Shown here: positions 1-10,892 of the stretch, piece after piece
How the letters are laid out: every line of letters starts with the position of its first letter
How positions within the stretch are numbered: position 1 is the first letter of the stretch
Assembly: GCA_039566865.1 (NCBI GenBank)
Contig: CM076955.1
Coordinates: forward strand, 11,113,001-11,177,000
DNA: 64,000 nucleotides
Direction: 5' to 3'
Origin: Aurelia coerulea
Lineage: Eukaryota > Cnidaria > Scyphozoa > Semaeostomeae > Ulmaridae
The notes under the pieces: generated by a model
The model's database searches: none
What the model was told of the DNA's origin: nothing
What the model saw: only the letters and a program-made list of their open reading frames with translations
Position numbers and translations under genes: made by a program

Positions 1-552
1 TAAATAGGGACGAATCAGTGCCTATTTTAAGCCGAATTTACAAGACCACAGTCAGCGGCGTGGCCAGGGTAAATTTATTGGGGGGCAAGAGACTGAGGGA
101 GTCTGGGGGCGAAGCCCCCAGGAAAATTTTTGGGGCCACGCCCTTTCCTTTGGCTTAGAATACATCTCCCAATATTATGCTTGCCTTAAGCGACAACGAA
201 ACCTTGATCGTTCTGCAACAGTTATCCTATTAATCAGAGCACGAGGAAATTTTTTGAAGAAAGATCCTTTACTTTGGCTTAGAATGCATCTCCCAATATC
301 ATGCTTGCCAGTGCTAAAATGAAAGATTGGCATTTCTCGGAAAATTCTTACCCAACCTATACCCAGCCATTTTCTCTTCGGTTTTAGAGGAATCTCGAGG
401 ACCATCTTTCCACAAAAGTGGGGGGGGGGGCCCCAAAGGCCATGCCACTGACCACAATCTGAAGAAACTAGGGAGCGGAGGTTTCTTCAAAAAAGAAATG
501 TCGAGACCACCTTCTTGTGAACAGTAGGAAATGCCCTTTCCACGTTCCTTAT
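1..552. repeat. Dispersed repeat fragment (copy A), non-coding
   Basis: No gene is seen. About 56-312 matches 9837-10095 over a run beginning ggcgtggccagggtaaat and continuing through a GC-rich block (ctgggggcgaagccccc) to a segment ending atgcttgcc, so this is one copy of a dispersed repeat. Inside this copy the segment starting ctttggcttagaat occurs twice in direct orientation (148-185 and 272-309), a local duplication. A G-run lies at 420-430. The short reading frames here have no recognisable domain and are treated as chance. Confidence 0.6.
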
Positions 553-848
553 TGTGTCGTGAATGTATGAACTGTTGCTTTTATAATTTCGCTTAGCTGA
601 AAGACTGAACACAAGCACTAGAACTAATTATATTTACTCGCGTATTCAATAATATTGTAGGTGCACTTCAAGGACAATAAGCTAATCCGTTGCTGTGATT
701 TTTTATTTGTTTTGTTATGTGTTGTTGTGATAAAAATACGTTTTAGTTAGATTACAGGACAGACAAATATCTGATGCAAGTTGAGACGATTCAAGGACAG
801 AAGTAACACGAAATTCTAGCGATTCTAGCAGTTATAATCTAAATCTAT

Positions 849-2030
849 AATCATCAATAATACGTATAGCTCTTTTCAGACTATTTTATCAGGAGTACCT
901 CAGGGTTCTGTTTTGGGCCCTATTTTGTTCAATGTTTACATAAACGATCTCTTTTTGTTCATCAAACAAGCAACATTACATAATTATGCCGACGATAACA
1001 CTCTGGTTTATTTTTCCAAGACTTTATCAAATTTGATTGAGGTACTATAGGAAGAAGCTGGGGTTGCTTTGAATTGGCTGAAACAAAATCAAATGATAGC
1101 AAATCCGGAAAAGTTCCACGCACTCCTTATTAGAAAGGATCAAGCAAATACCAGTGGACAAGATTTCAACATCCAAGGTAAACTGATAAAGTCTGAAGAA
1201 ACTGTCAAACTACTAGGTATTCAATTAGATTATAAACTAAATTTTGAACCGCATATATCTGAACTTTGCAGGAAGGCTGCATCACAGCTTAATGTCTTAA
1301 AACGGCTCAAAACATTTATTGCACAAAAAGAAAGGAAAATTCTAGTCCAAAGTTTTGTATACTCGAACTTTGATTATTGCCCTCTGGTATGGTACTTCTC
1401 ATCAGCTAAATCCTTGCAAAAAATCGAAAAGATTCAAGAACGTGCCCTTAGATTTTTATACAATGATCATCATACATCTTATATCGACTTACTTGTCAAG
1501 TCAGAAAGGTGTACAATGCATGTTTCCCGTCTGAGAGTTCTCTGTATTGAGATTTTTAAGACTTTAAAAAATCTAAATCCATCTTTCATGCATGATATTT
1601 TTAAAATTAGATCCTCTGCATACTCATCACGAAACCCAAATGCTTTGCAACATTATAGACCAAATCAAGTCACCTTTGGTTCTAATAGCCTACAATCATT
1701 GGGACCTCAAATCTGGAATGGACTGCCAAATGAAATAAAATCCGCCGAAAATTTAAGTAGTTTTAAACGTATGATAAAAATGTGGAATGGCCCAAACTGC
1801 AAATGCAATGCTTGCCAGTATGCCTTCGAAAGTTAGTTTTGTGTATTCCAATTAATTAGTAAAACACTGTAAAAAATATTTATTCATGTATATTTATCTA
1901 ATAATAGAATTAATTTATCCATTTAGTTTGTTTATCGATTTGGATTAGTTTGCTTGTACATATAAAATTGTATATAGTAAGCTAGATGTAGATAATCGAT
2001 GTAAAATAAGTTAACAAACAAACAAACAAA
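849..2030 (+). mobile_element. 5'-truncated LINE inserted in the Pao 5' LTR
   Basis: This 1.18-kb insert is absent from the Pao 3' LTR. It is flanked by the LTR-derived heptamer AATCTAT at 842-848 and 2031-2037, a target-site duplication. It starts abruptly within an RT domain and ends with a 3' UTR and an (ACAA)n-type tail (2012-2030). Truncation at the 5' end with a short repeat tail is the hallmark of target-primed reverse transcription. The encoded C-terminus, with its W-x-G-x-x-C-x-C-x-x-C ending, resembles the LINEs at 16044-19123 and 28264-31628, so it probably belongs to the same broad CR1/Jockey-like group. Confidence 0.9.
856..1836 (+). pseudogene. LINE reverse transcriptase, C-terminal part, one in-frame stop
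   Basis: The readable frame starts in the RT palm with the motif GVPQGSVLGP (about 892-921), followed by the catalytic YADD block with the Asp pair near 990. An in-frame TAG at 1048-1050 interrupts it; the frame then stays open from 1051 to 1836. Downstream come the usual LINE thumb and C-terminal region with the phrase SNFDYCPLVW and a cysteine cluster (CKCNAC) near the stop. The fingers, N-terminal endonuclease and ORF1 are missing. In this family the protein nicks genomic DNA and copies the element RNA in the nucleus; this fragment cannot do so. Confidence 0.85.
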
Positions 2031-2143
2031 AATCTATCGATCGAATACAGTCCTCTAACTAAATCTATCACACGTACGTTTTTAGTCTACATTCTGCTAC
2101 GATTCTACACACAAACCAGCGCAAGTCGAAGACATTTCCGACA

Positions 2144-2671
2144 TTTTGGTCAACCGTGCAGGATTCTACGAAGCCTACGAAGTCTAAAGAGAAATCGATA
2201 AACAGAAATCTACAAGAATCAAGTCTATCTAAAGCGATTTGTTAACGATGAAAGCTACTTGAATCAAGCCCGTTTGAAGCAATAAATCTGCAAAGAAATC
2301 TATGCGAGTCAAGTCTATGTGAAGAAATCTATTTACAGAACTGTACGAATGAAATAAATCTAGAACAACGAACAAAAGAGAGGTCAAGTCGAATCAATAA
2401 TTCTATAAAAGATCAAAAGAAATCTACGAGAGTCTCAACTACACCACGTCCCTCCCCGTCCTTTCCCTCCCCGTCCCTTCCCCTTCCCATTACATCAATG
2501 CAGAGAGAGTCTATACTCAAAGAGAAATCAAGTCAAAGAAAAAGACATATCAAATTTCAAAGGAAAATCTATCGAAGTTTGAATAATACCCCGTCCTCTC
2601 CTTCCCCTGTCCCTCCCCGTCCCCCCAGTCATTTTCCCTGAAGCAGAAATCAAAAGAGAGAAGTCATCAAG
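2144..2671 (+). other. Pao leader between 5' LTR and gag
   Basis: This 530-bp non-coding leader separates the LTR from the gag ATG at 2672. It is A-rich, with many 'aaatcta' words, and carries two strongly pyrimidine-biased blocks (about 2449-2490 and 2589-2640) built from the words ccctcccc and cccgtcc. It presumably contains the packaging signal; no motif proves that. Confidence 0.6.
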
Positions 2672-3325
2672 ATGTCTACTGCAGATGAAGCCGAGGCTGC
2701 CACAGGTGAACCAACAGTGAATATAAGTGCTGAGATGCCAGGAATCAACCAACCTGGGTCAATTTTCGGGCTAAAGACACCAGAGATGCAATTAGAAGAG
2801 ACAACAAAGCTCCAAAATGTAGCAAAACAAACTTTGAGCATTTTTCAAGCGAACATTGATGGAACCATTCAGAGAAGAAGACCAATCGAAATGCAAAGAA
2901 CAAAAAGGCGAATAGAAGAACAATTAGAGAATGTAAAGCAGCTGAACAAGCAAATGACATACTACATGGTACAAGCAGGTGTCTCATGCGAAGAAGTAGC
3001 CAACTTCACATATCAGAGCGATGTAAGCCTCGACATTTACGAAGATATGGTTTTAAAGCTAGGAGAGGAGTTGCAGTCAATAGAAAGTAGCAAGGACGAG
3101 CCGTCAATTAGTGAGCCATCAGCAAATGAGAGAGCTAATGTACCAAAGCTGGAGCTGACAACTTATGGAGGAGAAACATTAAAGTGGTTTGAATTCTGGG
3201 AGCAATTCAACAGCGTTATACACAAGAGCAATTTGGCGACAACCATGAAATTACGCAAGGTATTGGTTGGACGAGCAGCAGCTGTTATCAAGGGACTTCC
3301 TACATTACATGGTGGCAATCGATAA
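2672..3325 (+). pseudogene. Pao gag, N-terminal part (frameshifted)
   Basis: The frame opens at ATG 2672, shortly after the leader, and is the most plausible gag start. It encodes 217 residues: a charged helical N-terminus likely to form a coiled coil (around residues 45-100), then the block LELTTYGGETLKWFEFWEQF, which is typical of the Pao-type gag domain (DUF1759-like). Near 3300 the sense of the domain passes to another frame, and this frame runs into a stop after about nine unrelated residues. The continuation is in the frame that is open from 3267. A small indel is the simplest explanation. Gag would form the cytoplasmic virus-like particle. Confidence 0.82.
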
Positions 3326-4980
3326 GCTACAGAAGGAGTTTGGGGATGACTCTAAGCTGCGAAGTGCTCATGTTAAAGCTATTCGTGACATATCGTCAGT
3401 GCCAAACGCCCATAATCTGTTCAAGCTGAGGAGATTCTACGAAGAAATTTCAGCAAATTATGCATCACTAGAATCAATGAACTATGAAGAGCAAGTTATG
3501 TGTCTTGTTGAGGAAACTGTGATGAAACTACCACGCAGTATACGCTATGAAATCACGAAAGATGACCGACAATGGACACAATGGAAATTTCCACAATTCC
3601 TGGACAAGTTATGGAACTATCTCAAAGCATGTGAAGAAATTGAGCCCATGGAGTCACCAAAGAGTATGACAGAATCACACAAGAGGTCAGTAGCACACAC
3701 AACAACGAATAGAGCAGTGGGATGTGTTTACTGCAAAAGCACACATCACAAGTCATTTGAATGTACAAGTGTCGTCTGCGTTTCAGAAAGAAAGGCTATC
3801 TTGCAAGGTCAAAAAAGATGCTTCAACTGCACAAGAGCAAATCACACGTTGAGACAATGCAAAAGTAGAAATCTGTGTTACCACTGTAAGGGAAAGCATC
3901 ATTCATCTAAATGTGGAACATCAACAACAACGTCAGCAGACTCAAGAAGCACTACAACAGATGGAGTTCAACACATACGAAATGGACCAGTCGCCTATCA
4001 GACTGTTCAAGCGAAAGTTGGAGGTGAAATTTGCAGACTTTTGTTGGACAGTGGAAGTGGAAAGTCATACATTAGTCGAGAACACAGCCGGAAATTGAAA
4101 TTAAAGCCCATTCGAAAAGAGAACAGAATCATTGGTACAGTAAATGGAGAGATGGAAGTAAATTGTCCAATCTACAATCTAGAAGTCAATGGTGTTGGAA
4201 ATGCAAATGGCAAATTTACTACAGAATTCGCAGAATTGGATCTGTTTATGCTGAGTTCAGTTCCAAACATTCATCCTGAAATCCAGCGAAAGAAGTATAC
4301 GCATCTCAAGGGAATATGGTTTTCAGATGTCTCAGGAGCTGATGAATTGCCGATACATGCGATCCTGGGAGTCAAGGACTATGCACACATTAGAACAGGA
4401 CGCATGGTGAAAGGTAATGAGCATGAGCCAATAGCAGAGGAAACCACACTAGGATGGACGTTGATGGGTGCAATTCAAGATCATCAACAAGACAAAACCA
4501 GAAGCAGTGTAAATGTGATGGTAGAGAAACCAAGTTCAATTGAAGAAGACTTCAAACTGCTATACGATCTGGACATCCTTGGAATCAAAGACAACAGTGA
4601 AGATGTGTATGGAGAATTCAAGGACAATATAACTAGAATGAGTGATGGTCGCTATTCAGTGAAGTTACCATGGAGGAAAGGCCAGTACTATCTACCAAGC
4701 AACAAGCAATTGTGCGAGACAAGATTGAAGAGTTTGCTGAAGAAGCTAAGAGAGGATCAACAAACATTTGAAGCCTATGATGAAGTAATCAAGAGTCAAC
4801 TAGAAGAAGGAATTGTTGAACTGGTGCCAGAGCAACCTGATGGTCAACGAATTTCATACTTGCCACACCATGGAGTGATCAGGAAAGAAGCCGAAACAAT
4901 GAAGCTCCGAATCGTTTACGATGCAAGTGCAAAGCAACGAAAGTATGACAAATCTTTGAACGACTGCCTTCATATTGGAC
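3301..4980 (+). pseudogene. Pao gag C-terminus, zinc knuckles, protease, start of RT
   Basis: After the first frameshift the gag domain continues (YMVAIDKLQKEFGD), followed by a cysteine/histidine-rich nucleic-acid-binding region from about 3720 to 3915 with three CCHC-like knuckles (C-x2-C spacings such as CVYC, CFNC and CYHC). An aspartic protease follows, with the active-site triad D-S-G at 4047-4055 inside the phrase LLLDSGSGKSYI. The RT N-terminal fingers begin around 4850 and include LRIVYDASAK. At about 4981 the frame changes again, and the frame continuing to 5054 is nonsense. Comparison with the next frame suggests a one-base loss. Normally gag-pol is one polyprotein cut by this protease. 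Confidence 0.85.
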
Positions 4981-5990
4981 TCCATTGCAGCCAATGCTTT
5001 ATGATATTCTACTACGATTCAGAATGTTTCCAGTGGCAATTTTGGGAGACATAGAGAAAGCATTCTTACAAATAGAAGTTAACAAAGAAGACCGAGATGC
5101 AATGCGATTCTTGTGGGTGAAGGACATACATCAAGAACCTCCTGAAATTTGTGAGCTGCGATTTACAAGGGTTATTTTTGGATCAGGACCCAGCCCATTT
5201 CTACTTGGAGCAACTATCAAAGAGCACATGGAGGTCTACAAGGGCGAAGATCCAGAATTTGTGAACCTTGTCACAAAGGGTTTATTTGTTGATGATCTAG
5301 CAGCTGGAGGCAAGAACACCGAGGAAGTTACAGTGCTGAAACAGAAGCTAAAGGAAAGATTCAATGAAGGACACTTCAACATGCGAAAGTGGAAGTCAAA
5401 TGATGAAAATCTACGTGATGCAATCAAGAAAAGTCCGACAGAGGGAGACATTGCAATCAAAGAAGATAGTCAAACAAAGGTTTTGGGAGTCAGCTGGAAT
5501 CAAGAATCAGACGAAATGGCAGTTGACTTTGAGAAAATTTGCAGCTTGGAACACGAGCCAACACAGCGAGGGATACTGAGAACATTCGCAGCAATCTATG
5601 ATCCACTTGGCATATCAAGTCCAGTTAGCATTATGGCAAAGATTATGTATCATGATGTATGCATGCAGAAGCAAGGATGGGATGAACCACTCAACTCTGA
5701 TCTCTTGAAGAAGTGGGAGAAGTGGCTGAAAGAGCTCGCAGAACACAAGATGATCACATTCGATAGATGTTTACTGTCATATCCGAAAGAAGACATCATC
5801 AACATTCATCTGCATGGCTTTGCTGACTCAAGTATAAAGGCATGTTGTGCAGTCATCTACCTAGTGATCACACAGACGAGTGGTACATATGCAAAATTTC
5901 TAACTGCGAAATCCAGAGTTGCAAAACCAAACATGTCAGAAGCAAGGATTGGATTGGAACTTATCGGAGCACAAATTGCTGGCAAAATTG
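4981..5990 (+). pseudogene. Pao reverse transcriptase and RNase H (frameshifted)
   Basis: The RT palm continues here: ILGDIEKAFLQI holds the first catalytic aspartate, and FVDDLAAG holds the Asp pair (5291-5296). The RNase H domain follows, recognisable by HGFADSSIKACCAVIYLV (about 5810-5865). Around 5985 the frame changes once more; the old frame stops at 6019, and the conserved sequence resumes in the frame open from 5919. Reverse transcription of element RNA inside the particle is the family role. All RT catalytic aspartates are present, so the inactivating lesions here are the frameshifts. Confidence 0.85.
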
Positions 5991-7952
5991 ATTCAAAACG
6001 TGAAGAGTGCATTATCTGAGGAAATCAACAAAACGTATGGATGGCTGGACAGTCAAACAGTCCTATGTTGGTTACAGAACAAAGGAGAGTACAAGCAGTT
6101 TGTCAGAACACGCATAGATCAGATTCTTGGGGCAGAAGACGTCAAATGGAATTATTGTCCAACGCAAGACAACCCAGCAGACCTTGGTACCAGAGGAACG
6201 ACATCTACAAAACTGCAAGAGAACCAAACATGGTGGGATGGTCCTCAGTGGCTAATTCACGAAGACCAATGGCCAGAACAACCAGAATACCTAGAAAATG
6301 CTGCAGCCCAAGAAGAAAGAAGAGAAACAACCATTATGACAACAACTACAGTTCAGACAACTGGTTTGAGCGGCTGTATTGACACCAATCGATTCAACAG
6401 TGGTTTAAAGATGTTCAGAGTTACAGCATGGGTACTACGATTTATCAACAAAGCAAGGAAAAAGTCTACAGAGACATCAGAAGGGCCAACTAAGGAGGAA
6501 ATTGATGCAGCAGAAATCATATGGACCCGAGAAAGTCAGAGATTGTATCCACCAACCAAACAACAGATCAACCAGTTGGGTCTCAGGAGCGACAAGAACG
6601 GAGTCCTTAGATGTCATGGAAGATTCAATCTTCAAGAAGACCAGCAACCAGTCTATATCCCGAAACAACATCATCTCGCCTTCAAGCTAGCGACAGATGC
6701 ACACAAGCGAACGATGCATATGGGGGTGGAGACCACATTAGCAGAGCTTAGAAGCCGATTTTGGATCCCGAATGGACGCCAACTAGTCAAGAAGGTGATC
6801 AAAGTTTGCAGACGATGCATAAGATTCAAGGCGAAACCATTCAACGACCCAACGACAGCCCCGATTCCAGACTTCAGAAAGACACCTGGCTATGCATTTC
6901 AAACAACTGGAGTTGTCTTCGCGGGACCATTTTACTACAAAGACGGCAAACATCTGAAGAAGGCGTACCTAACACTATTCACCTGCGCAACAACTCGAGC
7001 TGTACACCTGGAGCTAGTGAACGACATGACAGCAAGCACTTTCAGAAAGAGCCTCAAGGGATTGGTAACAAGAAGAGGACCCCCAAGTTTGATCATATCA
7101 GACAACGCGAAGACGTTCAAGGCTACAGCAAAGTGGCTCAAGTCAATCTACAAGGACAAAAGAGTTCAAGAACTTCTCCAAGAGCAGAAAATCGACTGGA
7201 AGTTCAATCTATCTCGAGCAAGCTGGTGGGGCGGATTCTTTGAAAGAATGGTGGGCGTGGTCAAGAACACAATGAAGAAATCTCTCAGTCAAGCACACCT
7301 GAAGTTTGCAGAGCTACAAGAAATCCTCCTAGATGTCGAATTCAACTTGAATAACAGACCCCTAACCTGTCAAGGAGAAGACTTAGACAGTGAAGCCTTA
7401 ACACCAAATCACCTCATCCATGGAAGGAGAGTCAAACCAATGAAAGAGGAAGAAATCTTCAGCGACGAAGACGAAATTGCTGTTGCCAAACGAAGATTGA
7501 AGTATCTACAAACATGCAAATCGAGGTATTGGAACAGGTGGTCAAAGGAATACATGACAAGTCTTCGAGAACACCACAGAATCACGTCTGGTAAAGCGAA
7601 CGACATAGAAATTGGAGACATCGTACTGATCAAAGACGACAACTTGCCGCGAAACATGTGGAAAATTGGTAAGGTAATCAAGCTTATTCAAGGCAAAGAT
7701 GAGATAACACGTGGAGTCACACTCAAGACGATCACCAAAGGAAACACTTACGAGATCGACAGACCAGTTCAAAAGGTATGCCCACTTGAGTTGAAAGCAG
7801 AGACTGGTGAGAAGCATCAAGAGCAAGACAACAATGATGACGAATTGACGGGAAATTTGAACAATCGACCGAAACGCAGAGCAGCAGTGCATGCTGGGAA
7901 CGAAATCAAGACAGCATTGATGTTCGAGGAAGAAAATCAAAACTCTGTTTGA
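5991..7952 (+). pseudogene. Pao RNase H end and integrase, first catalytic Asp missing
   Basis: The frame continues the RNase H and its connection, then the integrase HHCC zinc domain (6701-6830, HMGVETTLAELRSRFWIP and CRRC). In the catalytic core the first acidic position reads TTGVVFAGPF: codon GTC at 6915-6917 gives Val where this family has Asp. The second Asp (SDNAKTF, codon 7101) and the Glu (FFERMVG, codon 7242) are present. A basic C-terminal tail runs to the stop at 7950-7952, followed by a purine-rich polypurine tract (gatttgggggtggtg, 7951-7965) abutting the 3' LTR. The core-residue change alone should abolish integration. Confidence 0.85.
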
Positions 7953-7965
7953 TTTGGGGGTGGTG

Positions 7966-8363
7966 TGTCGTGAATGTATGAACTTTTGCTTTTATAATTT
8001 CGCTTAGCTGAAAGACTGAACGCAAGCACTAGAACTAATTAAGCACTCGCGTATTCAATTTTATTGTAGGTGCACTTCAAGGACAATAAGCTAATCCGTT
8101 GCTGTGATTTTTTATTTGTTTTGTTATGTGTTGTTGTGATAAAAATACGTTTTAGTTAGATTACAGGACAGACAAATATCTGATGCAAGTTGAGACGATT
8201 CAAGGACAGAAGTACCACGAAATTCTAGCGATTCTAGCAGTTATAATCTAAATCTATCGATCGAATACAGTCCTCTAACTAAATCTATCACACGTACGTT
8301 TTTAGTCTACATTCTGCTACGATTCTACACACAAACCAGCGCAAGTCGAAGACATTTCCGACA
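7966..8363 (+). repeat. 3' LTR of the BEL/Pao element
   Basis: This is a complete 398-bp LTR with TG...CA ends. It is preceded by the polypurine tract and followed by the ATTG target duplication. It differs from the 5' LTR at about ten scattered positions, including a small cluster around the word gcactcgcg near 8041. It supplies the reference showing where the LINE entered the 5' copy. Confidence 0.92.
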
Positions 8364-8558
8364 ATTGATTGGGAAATATTCCTTTCAATTTTTTTTTCAT
8401 TTTCAAAGTTTTTGAGTTGGTTTCAATGTCTACTGAATCCCTGTGCACGCTTTACTGAGACAAATACCAGAAAAATGTCTCGATAAGAAAATTGTCTTGT
8501 CTGGAATTGAACAAAATTAGTGTGCACGCCAATTATGGAAATGAATGTATATAAGGTA

Positions 8559-9004
8559 AGGGACTGTTCATTATTTATAAAGGGACAATGTACCGAAGAG
8601 AAATGGGTTGGGTAAGAGAAATTTTCTAGCATAAAAAGGTTGGGTAAATATTTTTTCATGTAATTTCAAGGTTGGAAAAACAAACATTTTCCCACCAATT
8701 AATACCAAATGTTTAAAGTCCAAAATTATCAATATCATCATCAATATTATCAACATTATCCATTTCACTTTCAGTGTCTACTTTGTTCATCTTTGTCATA
8801 AATATTTACAGTCTTGAATTTACAATTTACATCGTTTGACATTGACACCATGTGTATAGGTAGGGGCTGGGCAACATTTTTTCAACCTGAAAATTGTTGG
8901 GTAGATGTTTTTGCTGTCACTTTTAGACTTGGGTAAGAAGATTTTTTGGACAAGAAAACATTTCTTTTCAGTACCAACCCCTCTGTAAATAATGAACGGT
9001 CCCT
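8559..9004. mobile_element. MITE with ~28-bp terminal inverted repeats
   Basis: The left end agggactgttcattattta (from 8559) and the right end taaataatgaacggtccct (to 9004) are near-perfect inverted repeats, and the match continues to about 28 bp with few mismatches. The interior (446 bp in all) is AT-rich, has several 'ttgggtaga/ttgggtaaa' words in both halves, and encodes nothing recognisable. Size and structure fit a non-autonomous DNA transposon. No clear target duplication was found, so the superfamily is not assigned. Confidence 0.75.
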
Positions 9005-9216
9005 AAATGCGAACAAGTCTTTCATACACAGCAAACGTTTTACGTTTTACGTTTTACATAGCCAAATTAGATTATAATATTGTATTAAAGGAAAGGAGAT
9101 ATACATGTGGAAAGTTCAAAGGGTTTTTGAGACCACACATTCTAAATTTCAAGACCACATTTCACATTTTCAAGACCACAAAGTGTGGACAAGACCACAC
9201 TAAAATAGGCACTGGG

Positions 9217-9640
9217 ACGAATTAACAGATACTTACATTTCTACCTTGCAAAATGAGGACCACAAACTGAAAATATGAAGCAGCACAAATGCCAAAAGTA
9301 TTTCACCTGGTTTTGAAAGCAAAAATCTACTTTTTTTGACCGTAATCTGCAGCCAGTTTCTCCAACAAATCGTTCAGACTTTCCTCTTGCAACATCATTG
9401 TCAATATAAAGGGCGCAGAAATTTCAGTGATCAACTGCGTGATATTTTTCATCAAATAACATACAATTCCAATGAACTTTGAACAAATAACAACTATCTC
9501 AAGAATGGCAAGAGCTGCAACATTCGACCTGGCCAGAACGAAAGATTTTGTGATGTCCTTTACGATAACCATTGCTCCCATTCCTTTATCCAATTCAGCT
9601 CTCATCATTGTGCGCTCATAAGAGCGGGAATCAGTGGCGG
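9217..9640 (-). other. Exon-like segment, copy 1 (paired with 15178-15550)
   Basis: On the minus strand a frame of 116 residues (9327-9677) contains a hydrophobic/helical stretch (SNVAALAILEIVVICSKFIG) and ends with ESLNDLLEKLAADYG. The same sequence, in nucleotides and mostly in protein, recurs on the plus strand at 15178-15550. Similarity continues about 110 bp beyond the protein match and ends at the same place in both, at aaatgtaagtatctg, which looks like a strong 5' splice donor. This is either a duplicated coding exon of an unrecognised gene or an unclassified dispersed repeat. I do not recognise the protein. Confidence 0.4.
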
Positions 9641-9836
9641 ACTGGCTACCATTCAACCCACCGGGAAAAGCAACCAAAAGGGCGCCAATAGGTGGTCAAG
9701 CTGCTTAACTTTGGGGTTAGTTAACGGGCCCCGAAAAACTGTGTGTGGGGGAGAATCAGTTTTATTCAAAACTATCTCATAACATCTTTTTAAGCCCCTC
9801 ACCATGGACCGTGGAATGGCCTAAAAATGGGGTCCG

Positions 9837-10095
9837 GGCAGCGGCGTGGCCAGGGTAAATTAAGTGGGGGAAGCTAATGAAATGAGGGGGTCTGGGGGCG
9901 AAGCCCCCAGGAAAATTTTCGAGGCCCACCCTTTTCTTTGGCTTAGAATGCATCTCCCAATATCATGCTTGCCACTAGCGACAAGAAAACTTTGATAGTT
10001 TTGTGACAGTTATCCCATGAATCAGTCAGAGCATGAGGAAAATTTTTGAAGAAAGATCCTTTACTTTGGGTTAGAATGCATTTCCCATTAATTCT
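9837..10095. repeat. Dispersed repeat, copy B (related to 56-312)
   Basis: It begins gcggcgtggccagggtaaat and follows copy A through the GC-rich hairpin-like ctgggggcgaagccccc and the word gcatctcccaatatcatgct. It differs by small indels. Two copies 9.8 kb apart in the same orientation flank the Pao element, but they lie well outside its LTRs, so they are not part of it. Confidence 0.7.
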
Positions 10096-10420
10096 ATCTC
10101 GTGTACTCAATGCCCGGGCTGGGGGGCACTACACCCCTACAAAATATCGTATACCTTTGACAAAATCCTTTTGTTACAAGAACATTTTTTATCAACATCT
10201 GTAAGTTCCTTTTGTTTTACCGATATCTTGAATGAGTGAAATGCCCCTGCCCTCCCGTACGATTTGCGCGGATTCCTTGCCGGAATTTTTCTTTATTCTG
10301 CTAGAACTGACCAGAGAGAGAAACTTTTCCAGCTGTTATCTAATTAATCAACTTTAGCCTAAATCTAACTTAAATGCGATTACTAAGCTAATTCTAACTA
10401 TTAAAGCTTGAAATGGGGTA
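10096..10420. other. Non-coding spacer
   Basis: No gene, tandem repeat or inverted repeat was recognised in this stretch. Confidence 0.5.
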
Positions 10421-10681
10421 TTGGAGACGCAAAGAGGGAGGACAACCGTCCCATGGGGTGTAACCAGCACTGCAGAACAAAAGCCAAATCATTCTGCAGT
10501 GTCAGTAGAATTTAGAAGGCGGGTCCTGGACGGATATTTGGCCGGTGGTCCGTCCGAGGATGTGCCTAAGAGTGAAATGATACGTCAAAGGCGGGTCCCT
10601 GCTTGGGATGTGCCAGAGAAGGGCGGGTCCCATACTGGTAAGTCCGTACCATTCTGGGATGTGCCTGGCAAATCAAATTAG
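10421..10681 (+). other. Short frame with a repeated WDVP motif
   Basis: This 86-codon frame reads as a degenerate repeat: the DNA phrase 'ggcgggtcc...gatgtgcc' occurs three times (about 10519, 10590 and 10623), giving protein words such as RRVPAWDVPEKGG and VPFWDVPGK. There is no known domain. It lies next to the minus-strand tyrosine recombinase remnant and could be part of the same element or non-coding repeat DNA. I do not claim it is expressed. Confidence 0.2.
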
Positions 10682-10892
10682 ATAGATAATCATGGTCAAT
10701 CTAACGGATTTACCTGTATCTCATTGTATGGGTATTTAGGCCAATAGAATAGGTTTTTGCATGCTTGAGAAAAACAAGCTTTCAACTTTTCGTGGTCTAT
10801 GACAAAATTGGCCTGTTAGGGACAATTGACTCCCACAATTGCGCCTCCGCAATCCCCAGACAAGAAAAGTTGGCGAAGAACGTTACTAAGGA

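Larger units (their letters stand above)
555..2143 (+). repeat. 5' LTR of the BEL/Pao element, split by a LINE
   Basis: LTR sequence is present at 555-848 and 2031-2143 and aligns to the continuous 3' LTR at 7966-8363. The missing middle is LINE sequence. A candidate primer-binding site starting TGGTCAACCG lies 3-4 nt downstream of the LTR (about 2147-2164); the matching tRNA was not identified. Confidence 0.88.
555..8363 (+). mobile_element. BEL/Pao LTR retrotransposon, decayed, with LINE in its 5' LTR
   Basis: Both ends are identifiable. The 3' LTR (7966-8363) is intact and starts TGTCGTGAATG and ends TTTCCGACA. The same sequence starts at 555 and ends at 2143, but is interrupted by a LINE at 849-2030. 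The host tetranucleotide ATTG precedes the element (551-554) and follows it (8364-8367), consistent with a target duplication. Between the LTRs lie a Pao-type gag, CCHC knuckles, an aspartic protease, RT with an FVDD motif, RNase H and an integrase, spread over three frame changes. The order protease-RT-RNase H-integrase and the gag type are those of BEL/Pao. Without the LINE the two LTRs differ at only about ten positions by eye, so the insertion looks fairly recent. The frameshifts and the altered integrase motif make this copy non-autonomous. Confidence 0.9.

Noticed and set aside
1069..1836. Separate 255-codon gene
   Set aside because: The frame continues upstream across one stop into RT motifs; it is the C-terminal part of the LINE inserted in the Pao LTR.
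9837..10095. LTR pair formed with 56-312 around the Pao element
   Set aside because: True LTRs with target duplication were found at 555 and 8363; the outer repeats are offset by unequal distances and lack TG...CA ends.
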